A DNA stretch of 64,000 bases from Ptychodera flava. Taxonomy: Eukaryota > Hemichordata > Enteropneusta > Ptychoderidae. The notes under the pieces are model-generated. The model searched no databases and was not told the DNA's origin. It saw only the letters and a program-made list of their open reading frames with translations. The stretch's first letter is position 1, and each line of letters opens with the position of its first letter. A program made the translations under genes and the position numbers. Location: positions 42,172,125-42,236,124 of the forward strand of contig NC_091932.1 of NCBI RefSeq assembly GCF_041260155.1. The letters are read 5' to 3'. Shown one piece after another: positions 37,347 through 50,489 of this stretch.

Positions 37347-40300
37347 CTATTTCAAAGTTAGATGGTGTAAGACCCAGTGAAACCATTTATGTCCCTTTTT
37401 CTTCCATCTGTCTTCCATTGAGTCCCCTCGTTGAATGGTGCGAATTTCACATCTGTCTCCTGGAAGATGAGAATCAGAATGTGACTCAGCAAGAATGAAA
37501 ATCACTGTTGAATTGTTTCAAGCAGAACGTCTTCTTACACTTCCTGATCATTCCATTACAGGCATAATATCACAGATTTAACATTACAACATTACAGGCA
37601 TGACATTATAACATTATAGGCATAAATCAAAAAAATTCATGCATAACATTAGAACATTTTAGGTATAGCATTACAAATTTACAGGTTTAACATTACAGGT
37701 ATATACATATTTCTTTCTTCATGAATTTGATTGTTTGTGTACTGTCTATTTACTGTCTGTTCTGTGCTGTTTTGTGTCTATGTTTACAACTATTGTCTTA
37801 CGAATTCTGACCTAGTGTTATTGGATTATGGACTGGTATGATTGCGATTATATAATTTTGAATGAACAATATTTCAAAGAATCTCAAATAATTCAAGAAT
37901 TCCAATGCTATATCAACTTTGCCTTTATAAAAATGTGACTTTATTTTAATCAGGTATATATCTCTCTGCAAAGGATTTTTAATTGCAGAACAAATTCAAA
38001 TACTATAGCTTACCAAAGATTTCCTTCATGTATTCTATTGGAACATGGTATGGTGCCCCTATTTGTAGAATAAAGTCAAATTATGTCAATGTTAATGAAT
38101 TGCTGATGCAGTGATTATAGTCTCTTGAACCCATTATTTAGCAGTTTACAAATGCATGAGTACGCACTCACTCTGTCAAAACTACAGCAGATTCTTATGG
38201 CTTTGCTGTTATTGTAAAGAAGCTTTTAACTTTAAAAGACTTTTTACCATTTTTGTCTTTAACACCAATTACACTTTATTGTTCTACTCCTCAAAGCATG
38301 TTGAGATACACAGTATTCAGCTTGTCAACTTGGCCTGTCATGTATAAACTGCATTATATAGTGTTCTTGACAGGTGAATTCTCAGTGATCTAGACGAGAA
38401 ATCAAATGTAAACAGTGACAGTGCATATTACACTAACAGACGTTGTGTCGATAAAACTAAATATTACGTGTTTCAACATGCTTTTGGGAGTAAAACACGA
38501 GCTTGGAGTTGAATACAAAACAATATTAGAAATCGAAGGTTACGGAGGTCGGCCCTTCAAAGACGACAAAAGAAGTCTATAGATGCTTGACGTCAAAAAA
38601 AAAAATTACGTGAGTATACGTGATATTGTTTCAGGTGAACTGTTTTGATGGTTATTTACTGAGAAGCACCTGTACAGCTAGGCAGATTACATTTACATTT
38701 CAAAAGAATAACATTTATTTCATTTTTAGTAATTTCACTTTTACATTGAAGTTTTATTCCACAAAACTTCTTCAAGAAATAACGCACACTATTTCACATC
38801 TTTATGATGCAGACTTATTTCCTTTTGTCTGCTGGTTAAACTTTGGTGTGAAACAAAATAGAGCACACTGATCGAGTACCTGAACACTGAGCATTATACC
38901 TCTTCAAGTTCAAGGGTTGTCATTCTTTTGATATGTAATTCTGTTTGCAGTCAGATGTTTGTTAACTCCATTGTAGGTAGTGAAGATTGCATTTTCGTGC
39001 TAATTTGTGACATACCTTCCATCACAGTGGGGTCATTCTCATTGTTTAGCATCAAACACTGTGCCCCAGGTTTCATCAGAGAAACCAAAATATCACTGTA
39101 TCTGATCGAAGTGTGAATGAAATTAGAATATGTGTGAAACTCGTGAGATACGACAAACATATCTATATTTGATCAATACATATATTTTTCGAAATTTAAT
39201 TCAAAGATGGTACATCTCTACTTTGATTTATGGTTGTTTCATATGGTTAGAATAGCAAAACATAATTGAAAAATAAGAGAGGCAGAATGTAACAGTCAAC
39301 TTTCCATTTCACTCGATGGTAACAGCTCGTTTAACAGAACCCCAACCCCACCCCCGATGAATTTATAGCCTTTTTGTTTTCATCAACTGGTCAGCTAGTA
39401 TTGAATAATTTAAAGTCTGGGAATGAGAATGGTTATGTACAGTTCATCTGTATGTAGATTGAACATTCTGTGAAACCATCTATAAGTATATAACTGTGCT
39501 TACTGTTTATGTTTGCATGGCGGCAAACCTCCAAAGGCAAGTCTGTCCCACACAGCATCAAACTGACCTGCAATAGAACTGGATGAACAATAAATGACAA
39601 ATAATATATTTGTAATTATGCCAGTGAACACAACATCGACAGCATTATCAGAACCTAACGTACCACTATACACTTTCCTGAATAATTTGCACAAAAATGC
39701 CGAGTACATCGTACAGCGGAGATACACCCGAGACATGTAGCATCGAGGATAAAACCAAAGTGTATGATGTACAAGTACATCAATAAATCCTGGCATTTTG
39801 TGAAGTAAAATATACTAGTAACCATTTTCAGTCAAATTTTCTGAGAAGACTAAAATGTAAAGCGTTAACCATTCAAAATGACCTGTAAAACATTGCCTTA
39901 CATGATAGCCTAATTTTTCTGTACAATTGCGTAAAGTAACATTATAGGTTAACTGACCATCTGTCTAGATGTTTAACTGTAATCGCAGTTTTACATAATA
40001 TTGTTGAATCTACTTTAGCTGACAAACGAATTCTGGTCTGGAGTATGATGTGAATATAAACAATCAATGACTGCATAGATGCCGTGTTGACAAACTGAGT
40101 ATAATATGTTTTAGAGAGTAGAACAAGAACTTGCAAATTGGCATACAAAATAAAACAAAATCATCAAAACTTACAGCTACATACTGGCTCTTTATATGTA
40201 CTAGAGCCTATAAAGTTACATCATAAAGGGACAAGTCTCAATCCCTGGTTATTGTGGCTCATGTTGACATTGAGTATTTACATGCATGCCGGATTACGCC

Positions 40301-43300
40301 CTTTGATTTCCATTTGCAATTTGCTTTTAGATAAAGTTGATAAATGACCTGCCCTTTTCCCAACCAAGTTAATAGAAACAGCTGCTGGAATGAAAACTAA
40401 GTCAATAATGCTAGGTTTTTTAGTCCCCACGGACATCCTCCGAGGGTACTTATGGGCTTGGTCATGCCTGTGGGTCCATATGTCCCTTCAAGCAAATTGC
40501 TCAGAAATGCGACGAGCGATTTCATTCAAACTTGGTACAAGGATCACCACTATGTCATACATATAGGCCGTGGGCTAGAGGGGGTCTACGTGCACCCCAA
40601 AGGATAACAAACCTGTATTTTCAGAACCCTTGGGATCCCTAGAATATGAAAGCAATTTTAACAGAAAAAATATAAGGATGCAATAGGTGTTACAGTCATG
40701 TTTTGAAGGGTACCACAAAATCACGATTTTGCAACCTACATGCATTTTCGTTAAATCTGTCTTCTTGTAAGTCATCTGCTAAGCTTACGTTTTAACATAA
40801 CCTCACTTGTTTGGTATCATTAGAAAGGTAATTTTTTTTTCTTTAAGAGGACATATTGCACTATGCAATATCTTAATTTTTGTGAAATATGACCAAACCT
40901 ACCCAATACCTCAAAATTTAACATCGCAAATTACAGTAAATCTCAAATTCTACCAATTTTTTAGCTAGACATAATACAAAATGCAATGCTTTGTATGGAA
41001 TCTGTTTTATTTGGTACAGGGACATGTCAGAAATATGAAATAGACTTTTAACAGAAAAAATGTTGGGACTCTACAGCTGTAACAGTCATATTTTGAAGGG
41101 TACCGCAAAATCACAGTGTTGCCGACTTGCATGCATTTTTGTTAAAGCTGTCTTCCTATAAGTCATCTGCTGAGCTTATTTTTGAATATAACCTCACTTG
41201 TTAGGTATCATTAGAAAGATACTTTATTAATCTTCAAAATGACATATTGTAATATTAATATCTTGTACACTTTTCATGAAATATGACCAAAACTCACCCC
41301 ATACCCCAAAGTTTACATTGAAAATTGCAGTCATAGCTAAAATCAAATTCTACCAATTTTTTAGCTAGACATAACAAATAAGGCAATGCTTTATATAAAA
41401 TCTTTTTATTTTGTACTGGGGAATGTCAGAAATATGAAATAGACTTTTAACAGAAAATATATTGGGACTCTACAGCTGTAACGGTCATATTTTGAAGGGT
41501 CCCGCAAAATCACAATATTGCCAACTCGCATACTTTTTTGTTAAATCTGTCTTCTTATAAGTCATCTGCTGAGCTTGATTTTTGACATAACCTGGCTTAT
41601 TAGGTATCAATAGAAAGGTAATTTACTGAAACCACTTGTCTGATAGCTTCGGCATACTGGTTTGAGATGACAGGTGCCTTGGAATTGTCTTAACCTGATA
41701 TATTTAATTATGATGAAATCTGCAATTTTGTATTTTGGAGGAATTTTTGCCGTCTTAGTCAAAAATTTTATTTCTCAAAACAACAACACTGATAGCTTTG
41801 ATAATTGGTAGACTTGTTCCCTGGAATGATCTTAATATGATAATATGATACATTAAATTATGATGAAATCTGCAATTTTGTATTGTTGGGGCAACTTTTG
41901 CCATTTTTTAACTTTTTTTTCCACAAAATTCGCTTGTCTGATAGCTTTGACATTTGGTAAATAGGTTCCTAGGAATTATCTGAATGTGATATATTGAAAT
42001 CTGAAAGTTTGTATTTTGGGGCAATTTTTACCATATTTGGCCAAATCATGTGTCTCTAAAAACTGATCGTCTGATTACTTTGGTATTTGGTAGACATGTA
42101 TCTAGGGATGATCTTAATTTGATATGTTCAAATTATGATGAAATCTCCGATTGTGTATGTTTACAGCTTTTTTTGCAACTTTGGGCCATGCCCTCTTAAA
42201 GAGTCGGCTATCAAAGATTTCCACCTTCTTTATCAACACTTACACATGTGTCAAAAATAGTCTCTACATAATATAGCAAGCTCTATTGGCCGCTAGATCC
42301 CTTGTTCAATATTTTTCTGGTCTACCACTCATGGAAACTTATTTATAAGCTCTTGGAGAAAGATAAAAATCACTTTCTTAGTCTTTCGAAAATCGAAAAT
42401 AACATTTTTCTCCATAGACTTCACATATGGATGGCAGTCATTTTGAATTCCAAATATCAGTAAGTGTCAAGCAATTTTTTCTTTAGTGCCAAACTTTGCA
42501 CAGTGACCCCTGACTTCTATTCTCGTTATGGTAAGAGAATGAAATGAAAGTTTCTCTGAGGAAAGTTTTTAGCTCTTTTACTTCAAGGTGCACACTTTTT
42601 AACCTTTATCGTTTGTGCCGATGGTACACAACATCTTTCATCTGTAGTACTCCTGCTTTTGTTTTTATCAAAAAAGTTGAGGTCAGTGAAAGTTGAAAAT
42701 AAAATCAGTTTTTTAAATATATCATCAGAGTCAATGAGTAATCCGTTAATATCATTTACAACTTACCTGGAAAAGTCAAAGAAATCACAACAATAAACTT
42801 GTATGTTGTGTTCTTTGCTCTGAAACACAATCAAAATAATTTTTAGTGAGAGTCAAATATATTTGCACTCGATAAACTATTATGACAATTCAAGATATAA
42901 CACACTGATACACTCAAGAGACAAACCTTCAAGCCAAACTTATCAAAAGGTTTTGATTAAGAGGACAAGATAATGGAAATGTCAGTATGACTTAAAACAG
43001 GATGGCGCTTGAACAGTGTTTCGGGTTTATTATGTGGCTGATATCTCAATTGGAATTAATACATGCATGGTAAAGAATTTATATCCATGGAAGAATGGGA
43101 TCTTTGGAACGGCGTAAGAAGACATGACTGCCATCATTAACAACCTGTTCATCCCCATTCCCACTAAACTGGTCCACAATCACTATTGATAACAATGAAT
43201 TTTGGCCAAACCATATGTGGTGAAAGGGTATGACCTTGAGTTATTTTCTCTTTGTTTTCAAGTTATTTAATCACTTTGGCAGTGCCTAAAGTATTGTACA

Positions 43301-44836
43301 AAATGACAGAATAATAACAAATAAGAAAAACGCACATGAGAGCAATATAAATCGCATGTTTTCACAGTTTGAGTCACATTGATCAACGTGTGTCTGAGTA
43401 ATATAATAGCTCTTATTTTACAATTTATCGTGATAAAATGACTGTTGGATCAGATCTTGAAACAAATATGAGATAGTATACTCATGGAAATTAAGTATGA
43501 ATGAAATCGATTTGGGCATATCTGAGAAATGGCTCTGGAAGCATGCACAGATGCACAGATGCACAGATGCATGGACAGACTGAATTCAAAACATACAAGT
43601 CCACTTCCAGACTTCATCCAGCGGGCAATGATTTATATCCTCAAATCTCATAAGTCTTGAACAGAGATTATTTTTCCAGTTTTTTGTGAATTGGCTGATG
43701 ACTGTGTAAACAGTCTAAAAGTTTTAGTGATCGTCTAACGGGATGGCTCAGATGATTTTCTTAGCTAAGAGTGAACCCTGTCTTGTGGTACACTCCTTCA
43801 TTCTTATGGACTCCCACGAAGAGCAGCAATCAGTGTGATGGACTCCCTAGAACAGCAGCAATCAGTGTGATAGCATACCACAGGATGTTGCTAAAATTTG
43901 GACATGGTCAAAGAAACGTTGCATTCTGAAGATAGCACAGAAACCGTTCTTTTTTTTCTAAAATTTCGTACGATCCATGCATGATTGCAAGGTCAAATAC
44001 TGACCACTGGCATGAAATTAAGATGGATAATATCGTGACAAACCGAAAGTCAATTAAAGGACTGAGCTTGAACATGGCATCGATGTATAGCTTACTTTGA
44101 AGATTGTTCCGCCTTTCAGATTTTCCATCTGTGATACGGCATAATCCATTTGCTGTTCTTCAAAAAATGTCTTTATTGCAACATCACAAAACTCAAGTCC
44201 AGTGACATCATGACCAAGATCTGCAAACCTATAAACAGGATCCAATGACAGATGTTATTAATCATCTTGATGTCATCATTACTTGGACATTTCATGATTG
44301 CAGAAATCAAATGTTAGTCTAATGGCAGCTTCTTCATTAAAATAATATTTTCACAGGAGGGGGTTGCCGGAACTATGCTCAACGGTGGAATGGGAACATA
44401 TAACCAATGCAAACACTCAATCCAAGGTACTCTAGAGAGTGATGAAGTTTAAAAGGTTTGTCGTGCAGTAAATCGTAAAATTTACATGTTCTAGCTATGT
44501 TTACATCATGCATCTAGATATCCTGCGTGTATGCATGCAGACTCCTTCTCGTTAAAAATATTATTTTCATACCGACTGTTGATATTTGACCTATTAATTT
44601 TATCAGCTTAGTGTTGACATCTATAATTTTATGTGAACTTTGTAACGATTATAAGTGATGGCAAGATCTAACACATTCAACAGTAAATTTACCTCTAGGA
44701 AAGGTGGAAGTTTTTAATGCCATGGTGTTGCATCAACATAGCAATTTTACTCACCATTTTAGGTCAATAGATTTTCCACAAAGGGGTACAAATATTTTGA
44801 TCCCTTTCTTTCCTCCAGTAAGCAGATCAATATTAT
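37347..44836 (-). CDS. thiopurine S-methyltransferase (TPMT)-like, right copy
   Basis: SAM-dependent methyltransferase of the TPMT family; the family methylates thiol substrates in the cytosol. Conserved exons, 5' to 3' on the minus strand: 44755-44836 (GIKIFVPLCGKSIDLKW), 44096-44228 (FADLGHDVTGLEFCDVAI ... GGTIFK), 42767-42819 (VYCCDFFDFS), 39504-39578 (GQFDAVWDRLAFGGLPP), 39016-39101 (YSDILVSLMKPGAQCLMLNN), 38014-38058 (GAPYHVPIEYMKEIFG), 37347-37459 (to TAG). Junction phases agree and no internal stop occurs, giving 195 codons. The PLCGK and D-x-V/I-WDR signatures of the family are present. Full-length TPMT is about 240 residues, so roughly 50 N-terminal residues are unplaced; 46726-46810 is a candidate upstream exon. 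Intron 4 carries a 1.7-kb repeat insertion. True substrate unknown. Confidence 0.83.
40431..42180. repeat. TAGTCCCCAC-ended repeat with two tandem families, in an intron of the right TPMT-like copy
   Basis: It begins with the same TAGTCCCCAC end as the array at 15.7 kb. 40600-41640 holds three units of about 390-400 bp (landmark gtcatattttgaaggg at about 40694, 41084 and 41484). 41630-42180 holds four units of about 140-170 bp (tgtctgatagcttt ... gatgaaatctgcaattttgtat). No matching right end was found. Noncoding. Confidence 0.75.
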
Positions 44837-45853
44837 CTATAAGATAACTTCATGCAATAATTGATTATAGATACCAGTATTATAGGAGATCGTCAGTAAT
44901 AGGGCTTTCAAATCATTTTAAAATGAACTGAATAAATTTTTAAATATGTTTTCAGGAAGAATTGTGTTTTCTTTCTCGTCATAAACTCAGGGGGAGCACT
45001 TTAAAATCCATAAATGTCACTAGTTTAAAACACAATTTTGGTATGAACCTCTGATTTACTATACCAAGTTTGGACCTCTACATTTGAGAGAGGGGGTGAA
45101 GGATTAAAAATTCCACATTAAATACTAACACTGCGAATTGTGACCTCACAGCTTCCTTTCCGTGTATTTCTCTTGGAATTTTTTTGTGTGCGTGTCAAGG
45201 GATAATAGACTGTTTTTATTTGAATTATTCACAAACAACAACTCTGGTAACAGAGCTTTTTTACTTACTCATTTACATAATTTTTATGAAATCCTATTTT
45301 GCCCATCAACCATCTATTCTGCCACTTTTCTTGCTCATCCATTTAAGAGTGTCTAAGCTGTAGACCAAACAACAACAATAAAAGTGGAGAATCTCTATAT
45401 GACTACACTACACAAGTACATGTAGTTTTATTGACTGATATGAAAAGCTTGAAGGGAAACCAAGTCAAGTATTCATCATAATCAATGTCAAGAGATGATT
45501 TTTGTCAAACAATTCCTGAACTGTTCCGTTGGCAATATTGATTTTGCTAGTCTTGATAGGTCAAGTTGTTTTAATTTATGAATGGCAGGTGGTTGTACTC
45601 AGCGATGATTTTTTATATCTGAGATAATTTATGCCGATGACAAGTGATTGTACTACATCGATCGTTCGCATGTTAGGATGTGTGTGTGCGCATGTGCACC
45701 TTCGTTCTCAACTATTATCATATGTTGTTTGTGCACATGATGTTTGACGTATAAAAGCCAGTGTTCCTTGATTTAGGTGATCACTCCTATCTACTCCCTA
45801 AAGATCACCTTGCCCGCTCAGCCTGGCAAAGTTACAAGAACGTTGTATTTGAA

Positions 45854-46181
45854 CCAATCTGATTAAAATCAGTGTAGAGTACGGCGACGTCTACTAACTT
45901 GTACGCGGTATTCTCTGCCTGTCGCTCTACATCTTATTTTAATCAGATTGTATCTGAACTAGCCCTGCGTACAGGTCTGTGGTGTTCCCGGCGTTATACG
46001 GCCTCCAGCAGGTAGGCAGGGAAAGGATTTTGCCCCGATAGAGTAGAATTTCGGCCAAAAAGACCGTTTTTCGTTGCGGCCCGGATCCGGACCGCAGAGT
46101 CGCCAGTTATCTCCATAGACCGTTGCAGGGCTGTGGTGGAGGCCGTATAACGCCGGGAACACACAGACATGTACGCAGGGC
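45854..46181. repeat. two adjacent foldbacks
   Basis: 45854-45949: caatctgattaaaat faces attttaatcagattg. 45963-46006 and 46138-46180 are near-identical inverted arms containing ccggcgttatacggcctcc, the same core as in MAPK15 intron 1. Confidence 0.8.
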
Positions 46182-46395
46182 TATATCTGAACCAGCTAGT
46201 TTTCTCACATAAACCGGACACTGACACTACAAGTGTTGCAACGAACTTTCTATAGCTACCGGGCTTTCCGTGGTCATCTTTGCAGCAGTCTACAAGCACG
46301 TCTCCTCTGCTAAGGTACTCGCCGATATCACTCATACTCCAAGATGAAAAGACTGCACTTCGAATAGCTTTGTGTTGTGAGTACACCTTTGTCAT
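46161..46395 (-). CDS. hypothetical short open frame, possibly an exon
   Basis: The minus-strand frame starting at 46395 begins MTKVYSQHKAIRSAVFSSWS and continues SDIGEYLSRGDVLVDCCKDD before running into the foldback arm near 46180. Its composition looks protein-like rather than low-complexity. I do not recognise a family and no conserved splice sites were established. It could be a cut-off exon or a chance frame. Confidence 0.25.
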
Positions 46396-46725
46396 CGCTG
46401 AGAGTCACAATTGTCTTAGTGATTTTTCGTGTGTAGTTCAACTTCTGTACTTCAACTAATTTTTGTAATTATATTTACTAAATATTATAGGTCTTTTGAG
46501 CATTTCAGACATAACCTACTCGTGTATGTCTTTCTCTATGCTCACTACTCAGACCACTATCCCCGCACATTCTCGGCCAGTTCGAAATTACGTCAGAGTG
46601 GTTGACCATCTTCCGAGTATGGTACTTTCAATTCATGGCCACTTCCATGTGTGGCTTTAAATATCAAATGATACACTATCCAAAAATGGTAAACAATTAA
46701 TTGTTTCTCTCCTGTGAAAACTTAC

Positions 46726-46810
46726 CTCTGCTTTGCAACGTCCACTGAGATGATCTTACTAAATATTTGCTGAAATTCTTGGCAAGGTTCAGCCTCAGAT
46801 TTCACTTCGT
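46726..46810 (-). other. candidate upstream exon of the right TPMT-like copy
   Basis: Conserved with 25973-26050 up to a shared GTAAG donor. The phase-compatible frame is open and ends WTLQSR, joining to DNIDLL in the next exon. Neither the start codon nor the 5' edge is resolved. The span 45-46.7 kb also contains foldbacks. Confidence 0.4.
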
Positions 46811-47090
46811 CAAGACAAGGTGACTACTGAGTTTTACCAGTACATATACCACCAATCAATGACCTTTGACCCGTGTTTTCAAGCAAACAGCTGTATTCTG
46901 TATGTGCATAACAAAGATAGTCTAAATCAATGCTATGAGACCCAGTCCTAAACCCCTGGTTCTTCCATTAGTTCTTTTGACATTTACTACATAGTACTGG
47001 TATACAGGTATTTCAGCTTGACTGCAATTGGAAGTTCATCACACGCGTTGTCTCCTAAAGTACACACAGAATGTGTTGATAAGTCAGACA

Positions 47091-47459
47091 TTTAAGAGAC
47101 AAAGTCGGCCATTTTTCATGAATTTTGTTTGATACGAGACACTGTTTATATTGTTTGACATGTTGAAAGATAATGAATGAATGGGTGACCATGCATATAT
47201 TCGACCATGGTTTTAGACACGATACATGAAACCAACGCGAGAAAGAATAAATGGTCATGACCATCTATTCTTTCTCGCGATGATTTTATTTAATTTGTCT
47301 CAAACCGGGGTCGAATATATGCATGGTCACCCATTCATTATCTTTCAACATGTCAAACAATATAAATAGTGTCTCGAATCATAGACTCTCGAGTTTCTCG
47401 AGAGTCTATGCTCGTATCAAACAAAATTAATGAAAAATGGCCGACTTTGTTCGTTAAAA
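47091..47459. repeat. ~370-bp foldback element
   Basis: The outer ends tttaagagacaaagtcggcc and ggccgactttgttcgttaaa face each other. The arms continue through gaccatgcatatattcgacc and ggtcgaatatatgcatggtc. The right arm contains its own hairpin at 47380-47410 (catagactctcgag / ctcgagagtctatg) that the left arm lacks. Confidence 0.85.
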
Positions 47460-47884
47460 GTTGCCCGCTCATTTAATTCATTGGTTATAGAAAAACACGA
47501 AAGTCTTTCTGGTCTTAAGAAAGACAACAGTCAATTGCCTTTCTCTTAACTTGCGAGAGGTCATTAACTGGTACCCTGTGTTCTGACATAGTGGCATCTC
47601 TGCCGAGACCATAATCTCTTGGTATGTTTTTCTTACAAATTTGGGATATATGTCTTCCCTAAGACCCGAGAGACTTAGTTCATGTTTTTCTAATTAGTGA
47701 TTAAATGATTCGGTAACTTTTAATGTCTGGCTTATCAACACATTCAAGTTTTCTGCTGGAAACTGCTTTATCTTATGACCAGCTATCAGTTGAACTAGTG
47801 AGACTCTTTACAATTTAGCTTGAACCTTGGACTATATGTTTACATCTTCGCTTGCCAACTTAAAGGTCTGTTGTCCAGGCACAG

Positions 47885-48150
47885 GGGAGCCAGGAAGAAC
47901 AAACAAACAAACAAACAAATAAACAACAAAAATAAATAAACAAAAAATATACAAACATACAAAGAGGCATACAAATACATAAATAACAAACAAACATACA
48001 GACAAACATAAACAAACAATATCATGAATAAATAAACATACAAACAGTAAACATCTATTCATATTTATATTCTATCTATCTCTCTCTACATCTCTCTCTA
48101 TATATCTCTCTCTATCTATCTATCTATTATATATATAATATATATATATA

Positions 48151-48218
<68 letters not shown>
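47885..48218. repeat. cluster of simple repeats
   Basis: aaac/aaat-type runs at 47897-48060, then tatc/tctc runs, an at run (about 48127-48195) and a tg run (about 48196-48218). Long frames on the minus strand here are repeat translations. Confidence 0.9.
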
Positions 48219-48225
<7 letters not shown>

Positions 48226-48242
48226 CTGAAATAATTGACTGA

Positions 48243-48346
48243 ACCGCTCATGCCACATATTCTACCACGGCGGTATCACTCTTCCCTATACTCACACAAG
48301 GGATGTGACTTCATGGCCGCCAACGCCTTGGCATGAGCGGCGATAC
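48243..48346. repeat. short foldback, CCGCTCATGCCA ends
   Basis: ccgctcatgcca at the left and tggcatgagcgg at the right form a 12-bp inverted end pair around about 80 bp with further partial pairing (ggcggtat / ggccgcc). Confidence 0.6.
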
Positions 48347-48499
48347 AATTTTTCCTACCGCACATTAAATGACCATCGCACCGTAAATGAGTAAAAATCC
48401 ATACCAGTTGGGAAGGACGTGAATTGGGCTCACATGTTCACCATGTAGAATGACTGTGCGATCAGAAAAAAAGCAATTTTCCGGCGATTTCTAAAGCCG

Positions 48500-49007
48500 T
48501 ACCAATACCATTTCTTGCCGTTTCTGCTCTTCTATGTGAAGATTTTAAATGGCCCGGGTCGCTATGTTCCGTTGAGTTACGCCAGTCCTCTGAAATCGTA
48601 AATGGACCAATCGCGTACCGCGTTTTGGCTGAGTCGGTCGACTAATGAACTGACAACCACTGCCAACCTCGTCCCAAGCTCAGAGCATCGTGTTAACTTT
48701 GTGCCGGTGTTTACCTCTTGTACGACTATAAAGTGCTTACATAAAGGGTATTTCAGAGTGAAATTCAATATAATGTTATCAAAATAATAACTTCCTTTCA
48801 ATTTAAACGCAAAAATTTCATTAAACTAACGTGTAACAAAGTTGTAGTATTTTTGTCGTACGAGCATATGAATGTTTACATTCCGCGCGAAATTTCAGCA
48901 TGGCTCGGAAACTGACTGTCGAGTATTGAGGATCCACGCGAGCTTAGGACTACGTAACGTAGGATCATCATCAACTTTTACAGTGAACGAAGACTAAAAT
49001 AGATAAG
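48500..49007 (+). promoter_or_regulatory. CpG-bearing stretch with a donor-like exon end, possible promoter/5' exon
   Basis: CpG dinucleotides are clearly denser than in the flanks, and the stretch ends at 48999-49015 with aaaatagataag|gtaagtaaat, a strong donor consensus. No coding exon was found. It could be the untranslated first exon of the helicase gene 6.6 kb downstream, or part of unrelated repeat DNA. Weak support. Confidence 0.25.
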
Positions 49008-49252
49008 GTAAGTAAATAGAAGGCATTTTAATGTTTCACTATATTTCAGAATCGATTCAAGCTTGCTATTTACGGGACGCTGAGCCGACTGCAGTAGGAC
49101 CTCCGTGTTTCTATTTTCCAAAAAAAACGTAAATGGCCCCGGGCCCGTGGGTCAAACTCTAATGTGCCACTTTTGACAAGAAATTGCCCCTATTAAAATA
49201 CGGCCAAAGCTTGTTTTTTTATTTTGGTGTAATTTTGTGTACAATAGTCTTA

Positions 49253-49615
49253 AAGCGAGCGCGAGTGGAAACTGGACACCTAATTAGCAAAGTACCCAGC
49301 TGTATTGCGAGGCATATTGCTATTCCCTTTGTAATTCGCCAGTGACTTTGTTAACTTGTCAGCGATATCGTTTCATGTTACAGTCAGCTGCAGACACTTT
49401 GAGATGTTGCAATACAGCTTATCTGGGTTTGAGTAATTCAGTACAGGGGTGGCTGCTTGTTGCTTCGTGGGATTCAAAACGAGTGAAGATAATAATATCC
49501 GTGATAAATCATACACTGCTCCATAGACAGTGGAGTGAAACTTCACTGATAATAAAGATATTTCTTCAAACTACACTTTTGGTCTCATTTTCTGCTCATC
49601 GGATTTTAATAAAAT
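49253..49615. repeat. left terminal inverted repeat of the Tc1/mariner-type element
   Basis: Pairs with 52322-52663. Shared landmarks include ggacacctaattagcaaagt, acttgtcagcgatatcgttt and cttatctgggtttgagtaat. A few indels and substitutions separate the arms. Confidence 0.9.
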
Positions 49616-50489
49616 GTGCATGATGTTCGCTGCAATTGTTGTTTGTGAATGAGTGGTATCTTCCATACAGGACGGCCAATGAGTGGTTACACGACTTTTT
49701 GGCAGCAAAACTTCCAGTAGTTAGCTGAGCGGTTTCACCTCGCGAAGTGAAGTTTCAAATGAACACAGTTGACATTATCATTATTCTTATTTAGTTCGCT
49801 GATTATGTACCAATTTCAAATACTTTACCGCGGCAGAACCCGTCAGGTGTACGCCAAAAAAACTATTGAGTTTATTAATGAGATTATATTTACCTTACAA
49901 AAAACTTTTCCTCTCAGATGTGCCATGCCACATGACATTTTTCCTTTGTCATTAAAATACTGCATTTTGCAGCAATTGATGTGTTGTAATATTGAATGTG
50001 AAAACCAGTGGATGTATGAGCGTAACAAAATAGAAGTGCACAACTAAGTCTCACTTTTGTCAACAACGTTTATTCTATATCGTGTTACAGAGTATAACGG
50101 TAGTCTATCCAATACAAGTCTCAGTATTGCCGAGGAGAACGCTTCAAAACATGGCTTAGGAACATCTGTGTTATGCCGGTTTTGCACATCAAACTAGAGA
50201 AACAACTACACAATCCAAACCTATGTTTAAAGAAAACTTTGAGCATGTGAGAAACTCTGACAACGTTGACATGTATTAGTCAAGCTGAATTCAAGTCCGC
50301 TGATCAGCTGTATTCCGCTCGGTCAGCTGTATTCCGCTCGGTTGTTTACGGGACCATCAGCAATGTCACAAAGTCAAAAGATAGCTACGTGATTTGATAA
50401 GTTTTTGTGGGCAAATCTGCGTTAAAGAGGTAAAAATTTGCGCCCACAGCAACAGAGAAACATAGGCCGAGGCCGATGAATGATCAGAG

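Noticed and set aside
47832..48062. Hydrophobic minus-strand frames resembling a membrane protein
   Set aside because: They arise from aaac/aaat simple repeats, which translate to Phe/Val/Cys/Leu runs.
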